Assembly (NCBI GenBank): GCA_963668015.2
Contig: CAXXCR010000003.1
Span: 43,730-107,729 of the forward strand
Direction of reading: 5' to 3'
From: Ilyobacter_A sp963668015
Lineage (GTDB): Bacteria > Fusobacteriota > Fusobacteriia > Fusobacteriales > Fusobacteriaceae
DNA length: 64,000 nt
Below the pieces are notes generated by a model. That model saw only the letters and a list, made by a program, of their open reading frames with translations, did not search any database and had not been told where the DNA came from. The translations under genes and the position numbers were made by a program. Positions 55,064 to 63,341 of the stretch are shown one piece after another; the stretch's first letter is position 1, and each line of letters opens with the position of its first letter.

Positions 55064-55882
55064 ATGGATTTATTACTTTTTATAAAGGTTTTCATAATAA
55101 GCATGGTCGAGGGACTTACTGAATTTATACCTGTTAGCAGTACAGGACATATGATAATAGTGGACTCTTTTTTGAATATGGGTCATGGGAGGAATTTTAC
55201 TGACGGCTTCATCGAGTCTTTTCAAGTGATAATACAGCTTGGAGCAATTCTTTCAGTGGTGGTACTGTTTTTTAATGACCTAAACCCTTTTGTTAAAGAT
55301 AAAGCTGAGTCTAAGAGTAAATGGAAGTTGTTGTCTGAAATTTTTGTGGCTCTTTTGCCGGCGGCGGTTTTGGGGTATCTTTTTGATGATTATATAAGTG
55401 AAAAACTTTTTAACTATAAAACAGTATCCATAGCCCTTATATTTTATGGTGTGATTTTGATATTTGTAGAGAAATTTTCCAAAAATGAAAATAAACTAGA
55501 GAATGTGTCTAAGATGACATACCAAAAAGCTTTTGTAATAGGAGTTTTTCAATGTCTTGCAATGGTACCTGGGACATCAAGATCAGCCTCTACAATAATA
55601 GGGGGAATGTTTTTTGGATTTAGCCGTGCAGTGGCTGCAGAATTTTCATTTTTTCTTGCCATTCCAACTATGTTTGGTGCAAGCCTTTTAAAAATAATGA
55701 AACTGGGGATAAGTTTTTCTTATCTTGAGTGGCAGATAATTTCCATTGGATTTATTGTTTCTTTTGTGGTGGCACTCTTTGTGATAAAGATATTTATGAG
55801 CTACATTAAATCAAAGGATTTTAAATTTTTTGGGGTATATAGAATTGTACTTGGAGTTTTAGTATTGTTGATATTGAGCTAG
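55064..55882 (+). CDS. uppP: Undecaprenyl-diphosphatase
   Basis: This membrane enzyme recycles the lipid carrier of peptidoglycan synthesis and confers bacitracin tolerance. It has about eight hydrophobic helices with the catalytic motif EGLTEFIPVSSTGH (Glu16 to His29) and PGTSRSAST later. The frame begins at ATG 55052, but GGGGGGA lies after that codon and before ATG 55064, so 55064 is preferred (272 residues). Confidence 0.94.
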   Translation: MDLLLFIKVFIISMVEGLTEFIPVSSTGHMIIVDSFLNMGHGRNFTDGFIESFQVIIQLGAILSVVVLFFNDLNPFVKDKAESKSKWKLLSEIFVALLPAAVLGYLFDDYISEKLFNYKTVSIALIFYGVILIFVEKFSKNENKLENVSKMTYQKAFVIGVFQCLAMVPGTSRSASTIIGGMFFGFSRAVAAEFSFFLAIPTMFGASLLKIMKLGISFSYLEWQIISIGFIVSFVVALFVIKIFMSYIKSKDFKFFGVYRIVLGVLVLLILS

Positions 55883-55930
55883 GATTTTTTTTGGTGTTTA
55901 CAGTCTACTTTTATTTTAGGGGGTAAGAGA

Positions 55931-56974
55931 ATGAATATATCAAAATTATTGGAAAAATCAGTGGAATTGAATGCCTCTGATATACATCTTGTTGTGGGAA
56001 AACCGCCTGTTTATAGAATAAATGGTGGCTTGGTTGAGGATAATGAATATGAGATATTGAGCTCTGACAAGGTTAGGCAGTTGACATACTCTATATTAAA
56101 TGAAGATCAGCAGAAAAAATTTGAGAAAGAAAATGAACTGGATTTCTCGTTTGGTATTTCAAATATAGGTAGATTCAGGGTAAATGTACACAAACAAAGA
56201 GGAACAATAGGAGTTGCACTGAGGGCTTTAAGTGCCGACATCCCACCTTTAGATATGCTTGGACTTCCAAAAAGTGTAGTTGAATTGGCCAACCATCAGA
56301 ATGGGTTGGTTCTAGTAACTGGTCCTACAGGTAGTGGTAAGTCGACAACTTTGGCGTCTCTTATTGACAAAATAAACGTAGAAAAAGACCACCATATAAT
56401 AACAATAGAGGATCCTATAGAGTATCTTCACCCACATAAAAAGTCGCTCGTGGAACAAAGGGAGATAGCCAGCGATACAGTGAGCTTTATTTCTGCCTTG
56501 AAGTATATTTTGAGACAAGATCCGGATGTAATACTTGTTGGTGAAATGAGGGACTTGGAAACAATAAAAGCCGCGATAACAGCAGCTGAAACAGGTCACC
56601 TTGTATTTGCTACACTTCATACAAATGATGCGGCACAGACAATAGACAGGATAATAGACGTCTTTCCTACACATCAACAGGCACAGATAAGACTGCAGTT
56701 ATCAACTTCATTGAGAGGTGTAGTTTCTCAGCAGCTGATACCTACAAAGGACGGTAAAGGCAGAAAACTAGCCTGCGAGGTATTAATAGGGACACCTGCG
56801 GTGGCCAATTTGATAAGGGAAGCAAAAACACATCAGATATATTCAACGATAGAAACTGGAGCAAGGTACGGAATGTTGAGTATGGAAAATTCACTGAAAA
56901 AATTAGTGGAAGGTGGATATATAAGCTTGGAGGAATTCAAAAAAAGAGCTAGAAACAGTCAATTTGTATTTTAA
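55931..56974 (+). CDS. pilT: PilT-like type IV pilus retraction ATPase
   Basis: This hexameric secretion ATPase has 347 residues. Walker A is GPTGSGKST (131-139), the Asp box ITIEDPIEYLH, Walker B LRQDPDVILVGEMRD and the His box TGHLVFATLHTNDA, with a PilT-type AIRNLIRE-like VANLIREAKTHQI near the C-terminus. It lies directly upstream of a PilC-like gene and, further on, of a ComEA-like gene, hinting at pilus-driven DNA uptake. No pilin or PilB is in the window. Confidence 0.9.
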   Translation: MNISKLLEKSVELNASDIHLVVGKPPVYRINGGLVEDNEYEILSSDKVRQLTYSILNEDQQKKFEKENELDFSFGISNIGRFRVNVHKQRGTIGVALRALSADIPPLDMLGLPKSVVELANHQNGLVLVTGPTGSGKSTTLASLIDKINVEKDHHIITIEDPIEYLHPHKKSLVEQREIASDTVSFISALKYILRQDPDVILVGEMRDLETIKAAITAAETGHLVFATLHTNDAAQTIDRIIDVFPTHQQAQIRLQLSTSLRGVVSQQLIPTKDGKGRKLACEVLIGTPAVANLIREAKTHQIYSTIETGARYGMLSMENSLKKLVEGGYISLEEFKKRARNSQFVF

Positions 56975-56987
56975 TTAAGGGGGATAA

Positions 56988-58199
56988 ATGCCTAAATATA
57001 GATACAGGGCCAGAGATTATGACGGGAACCCGATTGAAGCAGAAATAGAAGCATTAGACAGAAAGGATTTAGAATCCAAGTTGGAAGCAATGGGGTATAT
57101 ACTTATTTCTGCAGACAGCAACAATATGCTTTTAAACCAGGATATATTTTCTTCGTTTAAAAAGGTAAGTTCAAAAGATCTGGTTCATTTTTCGGTTCAG
57201 CTGGCTACGTTGATAAATTCAGGTATATCTCTTTTAAATTCCATAGAGATATTGGAAAGTCAGGTAAAAAGCGGACCATTTAAGAAGAGCATAGGTAGGA
57301 TAAGGGTTTCTTTAAACCAGGGGAAAAGTTTTTCTGAAGCCTTGGCCGAGCAGCCTGAAGTTTTTTCAGGGCTATATGTAGGACTGGTGAAAAGTGGAGA
57401 AGCTTCTGGGCATCTGGATGAAGTGTTGAGCAATTTGGCGAATTATATGGAAGTGTCTGAAAGCAACAGATCTAAAGTTAGATCTGCTCTGGTATATCCA
57501 GCTTTTATGGCAGGTTTTGCAGTTTTGACAGTTGTGTTTTTAATAAGTTATGTTCTGCCAAAATTTATAGAAATTTTTGACAGTTATGGAGCACAGTTGC
57601 CGCTTTTGACAAGAATTCTATTGAATAGTGCGGAATTTTTTAAGGAAAAATGGTATATATGTATTGTGTTAATTGTAGCTATGGCAGCTGGAATTAACGC
57701 TTTTATAGCCACAAAGTTTGGTAATTATCATTTTGATAAGTTTAAACTAAGAATGCCTATTTTTGGTATTCTTATTAAGAAAAGTACAATTTCAAGATTT
57801 TGCAGGACTTTTGGGATACTGATGAGAAGTTCAGTATCAATAATCTATGCACTTGATATACTTAAGGAAAGTGTCGGGAACGAGGTTATATCTGAAGTTA
57901 TAGACAGTATAAAAGAAGCGGTTATACACGGTGGTAGTGTGCACGAAGAGATAGAAAAAAGCGAAGAGTTTCCTTTGATGGTATCACGTATGATTTCTGT
58001 TGGGGAATCCACTGGAGCATTGGACAAAATGCTTTTTAAAATATCAGATTTTTACGATTCAGAGGTGGAATCTGAGATAAAGGCAGTGACATCTGTTATC
58101 GAACCCATTTTAATAATGGTATTGGGACTGGTAATAGGTGTAATAGTTATTTCAATTATGACACCGATGTTTGATATGATAAAGGTCATGAGAGGTTAA
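56988..58199 (+). CDS. pilC: Type IV pilus / type II secretion inner-membrane platform protein (PilC/GspF)
   Basis: This platform protein has 403 residues. It opens with YRYRARDYDGNPIEAEIEALDRKDLESKLEAMGYILIS, the usual GspF start, and contains two copies of the F domain (LATLINSGISLLNSIEILES.. and FGILMRSSVSIIYALDILKE) with three membrane helices. The C-terminus EPILIMVLGLVIGVIVISIMTPMFDMI is typical. It follows pilT by 13 bp and works with its ATPase at the base of a pilus or pseudopilus. Confidence 0.92.
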   Translation: MPKYRYRARDYDGNPIEAEIEALDRKDLESKLEAMGYILISADSNNMLLNQDIFSSFKKVSSKDLVHFSVQLATLINSGISLLNSIEILESQVKSGPFKKSIGRIRVSLNQGKSFSEALAEQPEVFSGLYVGLVKSGEASGHLDEVLSNLANYMEVSESNRSKVRSALVYPAFMAGFAVLTVVFLISYVLPKFIEIFDSYGAQLPLLTRILLNSAEFFKEKWYICIVLIVAMAAGINAFIATKFGNYHFDKFKLRMPIFGILIKKSTISRFCRTFGILMRSSVSIIYALDILKESVGNEVISEVIDSIKEAVIHGGSVHEEIEKSEEFPLMVSRMISVGESTGALDKMLFKISDFYDSEVESEIKAVTSVIEPILIMVLGLVIGVIVISIMTPMFDMIKVMRG

Positions 58200-58212
58200 A
58201 TTAGTATAGAAG

Positions 58213-59615
58213 GTGGCGGTTAAAATAATCAAGGCTGATTTTGATATAACAGAAAATAGTATAGACGAGTTTTGCAGGATATTGGCTCCTGAAGCCAGGG
58301 GGAAGGATTTGAGCATATCTACTTTGAGAGAGGATGATATGCTTGAACTGCTTTTAGAGATGGATGGCAGGTCTGTAAGTGTGTCATGTGAAAATCATCT
58401 GGACAGGCTGGATGACCAGAAAGTGGCTATGACGAAATCCGGCATTTTAAAGCTTTATGAAAAAACGTACCCTTGGGGAGGGCTTACTGGGGTAAGACCA
58501 ACCAAGCTGGTTAGGAAATTGTTGGCATTAGATTTTGACTATGACAAAATAATGGAGCTGTTGGAAAATCTTTATATGGTGTCCAGTGAAAAAACTTTAC
58601 TCCTAATAGGTGTTGTAAAAAAAGAGATGGAATATCTGAACAGGGATTATATAAACCTGTATATAGGTATCCCGTATTGTCCTACAAAATGTAGATATTG
58701 TTCTTTTGCTTCATATGAATTAAAGGGTAAACTTGGCGGATATTATGGTCAGTTTGTCGATACATTGATAGATGAGATAAAAATTACAGGAGCCAGCTTA
58801 AAAGAAAGCGGGCATAAATTGGAATCGGTATATATTGGAGGAGGAACCCCGAGCATACTCACAGAGAGTGATTTGGAGAGGGTTCTTTTTGCAGTTAGAG
58901 AGTATGTTGACCTGGAGGATATCAAGGAATTTACCTTAGAAGCCGGTAGGGTGGACACTCTTAATGATGAAAAACTGGAGATCATGAAAAAATACGGTGT
59001 GGATAGAATAAGCCTTAATCCTCAGACTTTCAACGAGGAAACCCTTAGAAATCTCAATAGGAAATTTGACAGGGAAAAATTTGACTATATGTTTGAAAAG
59101 GCTAAAAAAATAGGTTTTATTATAAATATGGATCTTATTATAGGTTTGCCAGGTGAAAGTACAGGGGATATTTTAAACACTCTTGACCAGGTGGCGGAGT
59201 ACGATATGGAAAACCTGACAGTTCATGTTCTGGCTTTGAAAAAGGCTTCAGATCTCTATAAGGATAAATTCGAAAGAGAAGATTTGGATGCAGTGCTTAT
59301 AGACAAAAAAATAACGGAGATAATTCATAAAAAAGGAATGAAACCGTATTATATGTACAGACAGAAAAACAGCATAGACTGGGGGAGAATATAGGCTATG
59401 CAAAGGATGGCACTGAATCTATATTTAATATAGAGATGATAGAGGAGAACCAGAGTACGATAGGTCTGGGCGGAGGAGCCATAACAAAGCTTATAACAGC
59501 TGAAAGCAAAATAAGGGACAAAATAATAAGGATGGTAAATCCAAAAGACCCTATAAAATATGTGGAAGAGATGGAAGATAGATTAGCCAAAAAATTGGAG
59601 TTGTTTAAAAAGTAA
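58213..59615 (+). pseudogene. hemZ: HemZ-like coproporphyrinogen dehydrogenase (radical SAM), frameshifted near the C-terminus
   Basis: This oxygen-independent coproporphyrinogen oxidase-like protein carries the cluster motif IPYCPTKCRYCSFAS, YIGGGTPS, and NPQTFNEETLRNLNRKF. The frame ends early at TAG 59392 after KNSIDWGRI. Adding one G to the GGGGG run at 59381-59385 restores IDWGENIGYAKDGTESIFNIEMIEENQSTIGLGGGAITKL and a normal end at 59615. The G5/G6 difference may be an assembly error, a slippage variant or a lesion. The GTG start has only a weak, very close ribosome binding site. Confidence 0.85.
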
Positions 59616-59652
59616 AGACAGAATTTATTGTTTACATTTTTAGGACTCAGTG

Positions 59653-60354
59653 ATGTGTATGGATCAAAATAAAAAAATAGGTATTTTTTTTGCAGCATTA
59701 ATTTTAATTATTTTCAGCTACCATATACATAAGGGTCGCTTGGAAGCGCATAGAAAAAAACGAGTAGAATCCAATCTGAAGCTTGAATTTGAAAATTTTA
59801 AGGGTGAAAACACTATGCAAATATTGGATGTCAACTTAGTTACAGAGGAAGAACTTCTCAGGCGTGGCATAAGCATGAATATTGCAAAGAAAATTTTGGA
59901 ATACAGGAGTACGGTTGGGTATGTAGAAAAGATCGCAGACTTAGACAGGGTGAGCGGCATAGGGAAAAAGACCGTGGAAAAGCTGAGTAAAGTTTTAGAG
60001 GTTGGAAGTGTAGGAGAAAGAAAATCTTTTAACATCAATAAGGCGAATTTAATTGTGCTTAAGTATTATGGGTTTACAAAAAAAGAAATAAAGCTGGTAG
60101 AAAAGTGGAAAAATGAGCACGGAGAAATATACTCAAATATCGAGCTCAAAGAAGTTTTGGATTCCAAAGGTATGAAGAGTTCAAGAAACTGGTTAGGTAC
60201 CAAGATTATGATTAATATCTGTGTGGACGATAAAAAGGAGCTGATTATCCAGCTCCTTTTTATGATAATTAACTTAAGTGATAGTTTAAATTATAGAAGA
60301 AATTACGGATCTTATTTAAACCTATTTTGGACACAGAGTTTCACAGAAATTTAA
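59653..60354 (+). CDS. ComEA-like helix-hairpin-helix protein with anomalous C-terminus
   Basis: An N-terminal membrane anchor (GIFFAALILIIFSYHI) is followed by helix-hairpin-helix units: LDVNLVTEEELLRRGISMNIAKKILEYRSTVGYVEKIADLDRVSGIGKKTVEKLSKV and a second, diverged one from about residue 130. This build matches ComEA-type DNA receptors. After VDDKKE the frame runs through a perfect terminator hairpin and into repeat copy E, ending only at 60354, so the last 35 or so residues are probably not native. A lost stop or a small frameshift is likely. ATG 59653 is the likely start. Confidence 0.7.
   Translation: MCMDQNKKIGIFFAALILIIFSYHIHKGRLEAHRKKRVESNLKLEFENFKGENTMQILDVNLVTEEELLRRGISMNIAKKILEYRSTVGYVEKIADLDRVSGIGKKTVEKLSKVLEVGSVGERKSFNINKANLIVLKYYGFTKKEIKLVEKWKNEHGEIYSNIELKEVLDSKGMKSSRNWLGTKIMINICVDDKKELIIQLLFMIINLSDSLNYRRNYGSYLNLFWTQSFTEI
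60232..60263 (+). terminator. Terminator overlapping the 3' end of the ComEA-like frame
   Basis: AAAAAGGAGCTG (60232-60243) pairs perfectly with CAGCTCCTTTTT (60250-60261). Its position inside the open frame indicates that the original gene ended just before it. Confidence 0.85.
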
Positions 60355-60590
60355 AACAAGAGCTTTGCAGAGAGAACCCTTTAAATCAGAAAAATTCTTT
60401 TTGTCATGAGTTACACTAATCTAACCACTCATTATAAATATAGAGAATTAAAGTTTTTTATCATTCTCTGTGAAACTCACTCTTTCCTCTGTGCAACTCT
60501 GTGGGCCAAGGTTTTTGGTTTTCTATTGGTGTTTATTTGCGCGATTCGTGACCAAAAGTTTTTTATGTAATTACAAGAAATTCAATATTT
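60300..60590 (+). repeat. Interspersed noncoding repeat, copy E
   Basis: Same orientation as A and C: GGACACAGAGTTTCACAGA, GAGCTTTGCAGAG, GTCATGAGTTACACTAAT (decayed CACGAAT units), CTCTGTGAAACTCACTC..GCAACTCTGTGG, and GCGATTCGTGACC. The left edge AAATTACGGATCTTA equals that of the 44.2-kb element; the right edge is AGAAATTCAATATTT. An IS982-type element follows 15 bp later. Confidence 0.88.
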
Positions 60591-60604
60591 ACAGAGAGGA
60601 ACTT

Positions 60605-61511
60605 AAGTTAACCTAAGTTGCTACTTTAGTAATAACATGATAAAATTTTTCTTAAAATACAACTTCAGGAGCGCATAAAATGAAAAATACAATAAATGAA
60701 ATACTAGAATTTGTCCATTCAATCCTTGAGCTTATTGAACACAAAGAAGTTCACAAACTAAAATGAAAGATGCTGAAGTCATTACAGCAGCTATAATTGC
60801 CGGAATATATTTCAATGGTAATTTTCAAAAGACTTTGACATTTTTTGAAGATTATCCGCATTTTGAATATGTTCTTTCTAAAAGTAGATTTTCTAGAAGA
60901 CTATCAAAATTAGGGTCTACTTTAAGTAAAATAATGGATATTATTATGGAATACAACAAGAATAGGTCTAAAAACAAAGAATTTATGATAGATTCTTTTC
61001 TGTTGCTGTATGTGATAATTTTAGAATTCCAAGATGCAAAATCTATTTAGACCACGATTTATATAGAGGATACGTTTCTAGTAAAAGAAAATTTTTTTTC
61101 GGAACAGAGGCTCCATCTAATGACCAATGAAAAAGGTTTACCTGTTGAATACAAAATATTACAGGTTCTATTGCTGATATTACAGCTTCAGAGAGTTCAA
61201 TTTTGATTTACCAAAAGACTCAGTTATTTATGCAGACAAAGCTTATAATGACTATGGCTTGAGGACGTATTAAGTGATGTGAATATCCATCTTTCGCCTA
61301 TGAGACGTAAAAATTCAAACGTTCCAAACTCAAAGTCAAGTATTCATAGACCATCTCAAAAGAAAGCTAATAGAAACTGTTGGAAGTTCAATTAATAGAT
61401 TAATGCCTAAATCAATTCACAGCGTAACTTCTAGATGTTTTGAGTTGAAAATTCTAATATTTTTAATGGGTTATACATTCTTAAATCTTAAGTAGCAACT
61501 TGGGTTAAGTT
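60605..61511 (+). mobile_element. Decayed IS982-family insertion sequence
   Basis: About 907 bp is bounded by imperfect inverted ends: AAGTTAACCTAAGTTGCTACTT at 60605-60626 and its near reverse complement AAGTAGCAACTTGGGTTAAGTT at 61490-61511. The inside encodes a broken IS982-type transposase. Total size fits the family (about 1 kb). Confidence 0.78.
60680..61493 (+). pseudogene. IS982-family transposase pseudogene
   Basis: The pieces lie in several frames. ATG 60680 encodes MKNTINEILEFVHSILELIEHK up to a stop at about 60765. A second frame from 60763 gives MKDAEVITAAIIAGIYFNGNFQKTLTFFED..SKSRFSRRLSKL..FMIDSF. A shift continues as SVAVCDNFRIPRCKIYLDHDLYRGY, the IS982 DDE-type core. Later fragments read LPKDSVIYADKAYNDYG and LSPMRRKNSN, then INRLMPKSIHSVTSRCFELKILIFLMGYTFLNLK. 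At least four lesions exclude an active enzyme. Confidence 0.85.
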
Positions 61512-61960
61512 AATGAATTTGTTGGTGTAGATTTTAAATTTAACAATTGTCTGGAAGAAAGAAAATTTTTAGGATACAGAGAAGGGTGTCTCTGTAATAT
61601 TGATATATCAAGTACAAAAAAGCAGAAACACCTCCTAGGAGGTGTTTCATTTTGATATTTGTATAAGAGAGATTAAGTTTATACATTAATTAGTCGTAGA
61701 ATTACTCAATAAAGTTAAAAAAATAAATTTTTTAATTATAATTTATTTGCACAGGAAATTAAATATGAAAAATTTTTATCGAAGCACTTTAGGAGACAGG
61801 GCCTACTTATAATCTAGTAGTGCTGTCCATTTTTTATATATGCCTTTATGGTTTGTCAATATGAAAATAGAAATCTGAGACCTTAATGACTTATATATTA
61901 TTTCGATTAAATTAGTTTATGTGGTATAATCTATATATCGGTTAAAGAGGAAGTTTTAAA
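61512..61960. other. Noncoding stretch with two strong hairpins
   Basis: It contains an ACAGAG..CTCTGT hairpin near 61576-61595, a perfect 24-nt palindrome (61625-61648, core CACCTCCTAGGAGGTG) with a weak T-tail, and a terminator-like stem GACAG..CTACT / AGTAG..CTGTC (61795-61827) followed by T's. A short unassigned transcript may end at one of them. A -10-like TATAAT (61925-61930) precedes the small gene that follows. Confidence 0.5.
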
Positions 61961-62240
61961 ATGGGGGAAGATAAGATGAGTAACTCATTATGTGAAATAT
62001 TTACTAGATTAGACTTTCAGGAGTGGTGTAAATATTTATCTAGTTTTGGTTTAGGAAGAATTCAGAAGTCGAAATCAATTATAATGAATGGAAGAAAAAG
62101 GTTTTTTGGTATGGGGATTTGTAATTCTTCATCATGAATTAAGCTTTTTATCGGATGATGGAGAGGTAATACAAAGTTTATTTATAAGTTCTTCTCGGAA
62201 ACAAATGGAAAAAAAATTCAACTCTTACTTTGAAGATTAA
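61961..62240 (+). pseudogene. Small gene of unknown function, frameshifted
   Basis: From ATG 61961 (after AGAGGAAG) the frame reads MGEDKMSNSLCEIFTRLDFQEWCKYLSSFGLG..NGRKRFF and then ends within 10 codons. A one-base shift continues as VWGFVILHHELSFLSDDGEVIQSLFISSSRKQMEKKFNSYFED and stops at 62240, giving a plausible protein of about 92 residues. I do not recognise the family. It could be a decayed accessory or phage-type gene. Confidence 0.45.
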
Positions 62241-62309
62241 TTGTGACTGCGATAAATCTTAAATTATAAAAGCTAGATATTAAATATTTTTTTATATGGA
62301 TAAAAAAAT

Positions 62310-62338
62310 TTGACTTGAAATTTGAAATGATGTATAAT
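62310..62338 (+). promoter_or_regulatory. Strong promoter upstream of the long leader hairpin
   Basis: TTGACT (62310-62315), 17 bp and TATAAT (62333-62338), close to consensus. The start near 62345 coincides with an ATG (62344) that opens a 22-codon frame (MFKSSLIQDD..), which may be a leader peptide or chance. Confidence 0.78.
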
Positions 62339-62344
62339 CCAAAA

Positions 62345-62552
62345 TGTTTAAAAGTTCCCTTATACAGGATGATAATAAAAAGAAGTTAGATAAATTTAAG
62401 ATTAAATTTTAGTCAGTTTATATAAAAAAGATTAGAAAGTGTTTTTTAATTGAGAGGGTAATAAGGCGTTTATAAAATTTTATAAATTTATCCAAGGATA
62501 TTTTATAAATAATTTTATTTAAACGTTTTATCACTCTCTATTTTTTATTTTA
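62345..62552 (+). ncRNA. Possible structured leader / small RNA ending in a very long terminator-like hairpin
   Basis: The segment 62453-62539 folds on itself around ATCCaaGGAT (centre about 62495). The base is AGAGgGTaATAAggCGTTTA against TAAACGttTTATcACTCT, with G-U wobbles and one mismatch, and the upper arm is AT-rich with small bulges. It is followed by TATTTTTTATTTT. A promoter-to-terminator unit of about 200 nt results. It could be an independent small RNA or an attenuator for the gene at 62608, whose ribosome binding site lies 55 nt downstream. Confidence 0.5.
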
Positions 62553-62607
62553 AGGAATTAAATAGAATTTATTTATGAGTTTACAAAATTAAATTGGAGG
62601 TAATAGA

Positions 62608-63018
62608 ATGAGGAGATATGATCTTATAAGGATGCTACTTGAATTAGGTTACAAAAGTAAAAGGTCGGCAAAATCAGTTATAACACGTACTAAGAGGGAA
62701 TACGGTATTGAAATGGGGGAAGACTATACTTGCGTGAGTAAAATAGAAGCCTCGGAAATATTGAATAAATTAAAAAAATATGGTGTATCAGAAGTTATTG
62801 AGAGTATGGAGAATTTTGTTTCTAAAAACTTAGAATGTGAGAATAAAGAAGCTGATAGTGTAAAAGTTGATGATATGGTATTTATAAGCCCGAGTACTTC
62901 AACTGTAGAAGACAAAAAAGAAGGAAAAAATAAGCAAGATGAATTTGAGTTATTATTAGTAAAAAGATTTACTAAAAAAAGAAATAAAATGCTTAGAAAC
63001 TACTTTAAAGGTTTTTAA
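62608..63018 (+). CDS. Unknown small basic protein
   Basis: I do not recognise this 136-residue protein. The N-terminal 60 residues (MRRYDLIRMLLELGYKSKRSAKSVITRTKREYGIEMGEDYTCVSKIEASEILNKLKKYG) look like a winged or helix-turn-helix-type DNA-binding fold. The middle is acidic and probably disordered, and the C-terminus (LLLVKRFTKKRNKMLRNYFKGF) is strongly basic. The ATG follows TTGGAGGTAA. A strong promoter and a long attenuator-like hairpin lie upstream. A regulator or an accessory-element gene is possible. Confidence 0.6.
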   Translation: MRRYDLIRMLLELGYKSKRSAKSVITRTKREYGIEMGEDYTCVSKIEASEILNKLKKYGVSEVIESMENFVSKNLECENKEADSVKVDDMVFISPSTSTVEDKKEGKNKQDEFELLLVKRFTKKRNKMLRNYFKGF

Positions 63019-63044
63019 TAAGGTATATTTAAATAATTTAATTT

Positions 63045-63341
63045 TAAGTTGTTACTTTAAATTATTGCGATAAATTACTGAATTTCTTGTAAGGATATAA
63101 AAACTTTTTTGGTCACGAATCGCACTAATTATCACGAATAGAAAGTCAAAAAATTGGTCACAGAGTTGCACGGAGGAAAAGAGTGAGCTTCACAGAGGCT
63201 TACTAAAAATCTTTAATTTTCAAGGTTTTGAATCATTCGTGAGATTCGTGTAATTCGTGACAAAGAATAAATCTTTTGACTTAAGGATTTCTCTGTGAAA
63301 CTCTGTGTGCAAAAATATTCTCAGAAATTCAATATTTTATT
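63045..63341 (-). repeat. Interspersed noncoding repeat, copy F
   Basis: Orientation is opposite to copy A and nearly identical to it when reversed. It holds GGTCACGAATCGCACTAATTATCACGAAT, GGTCACAGAGTTGCACGGAG, ATTCGTGAGATTCGTGTAATTCGTGAC and CTCTGTGAAACTCTGTG. Left of it is TTTTAAGTTGTTACTTTAAATTATTGC, close to the IS982-type end. The right end GAAATTCAATATTTTATT matches the 44.2-kb element. Confidence 0.9.
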
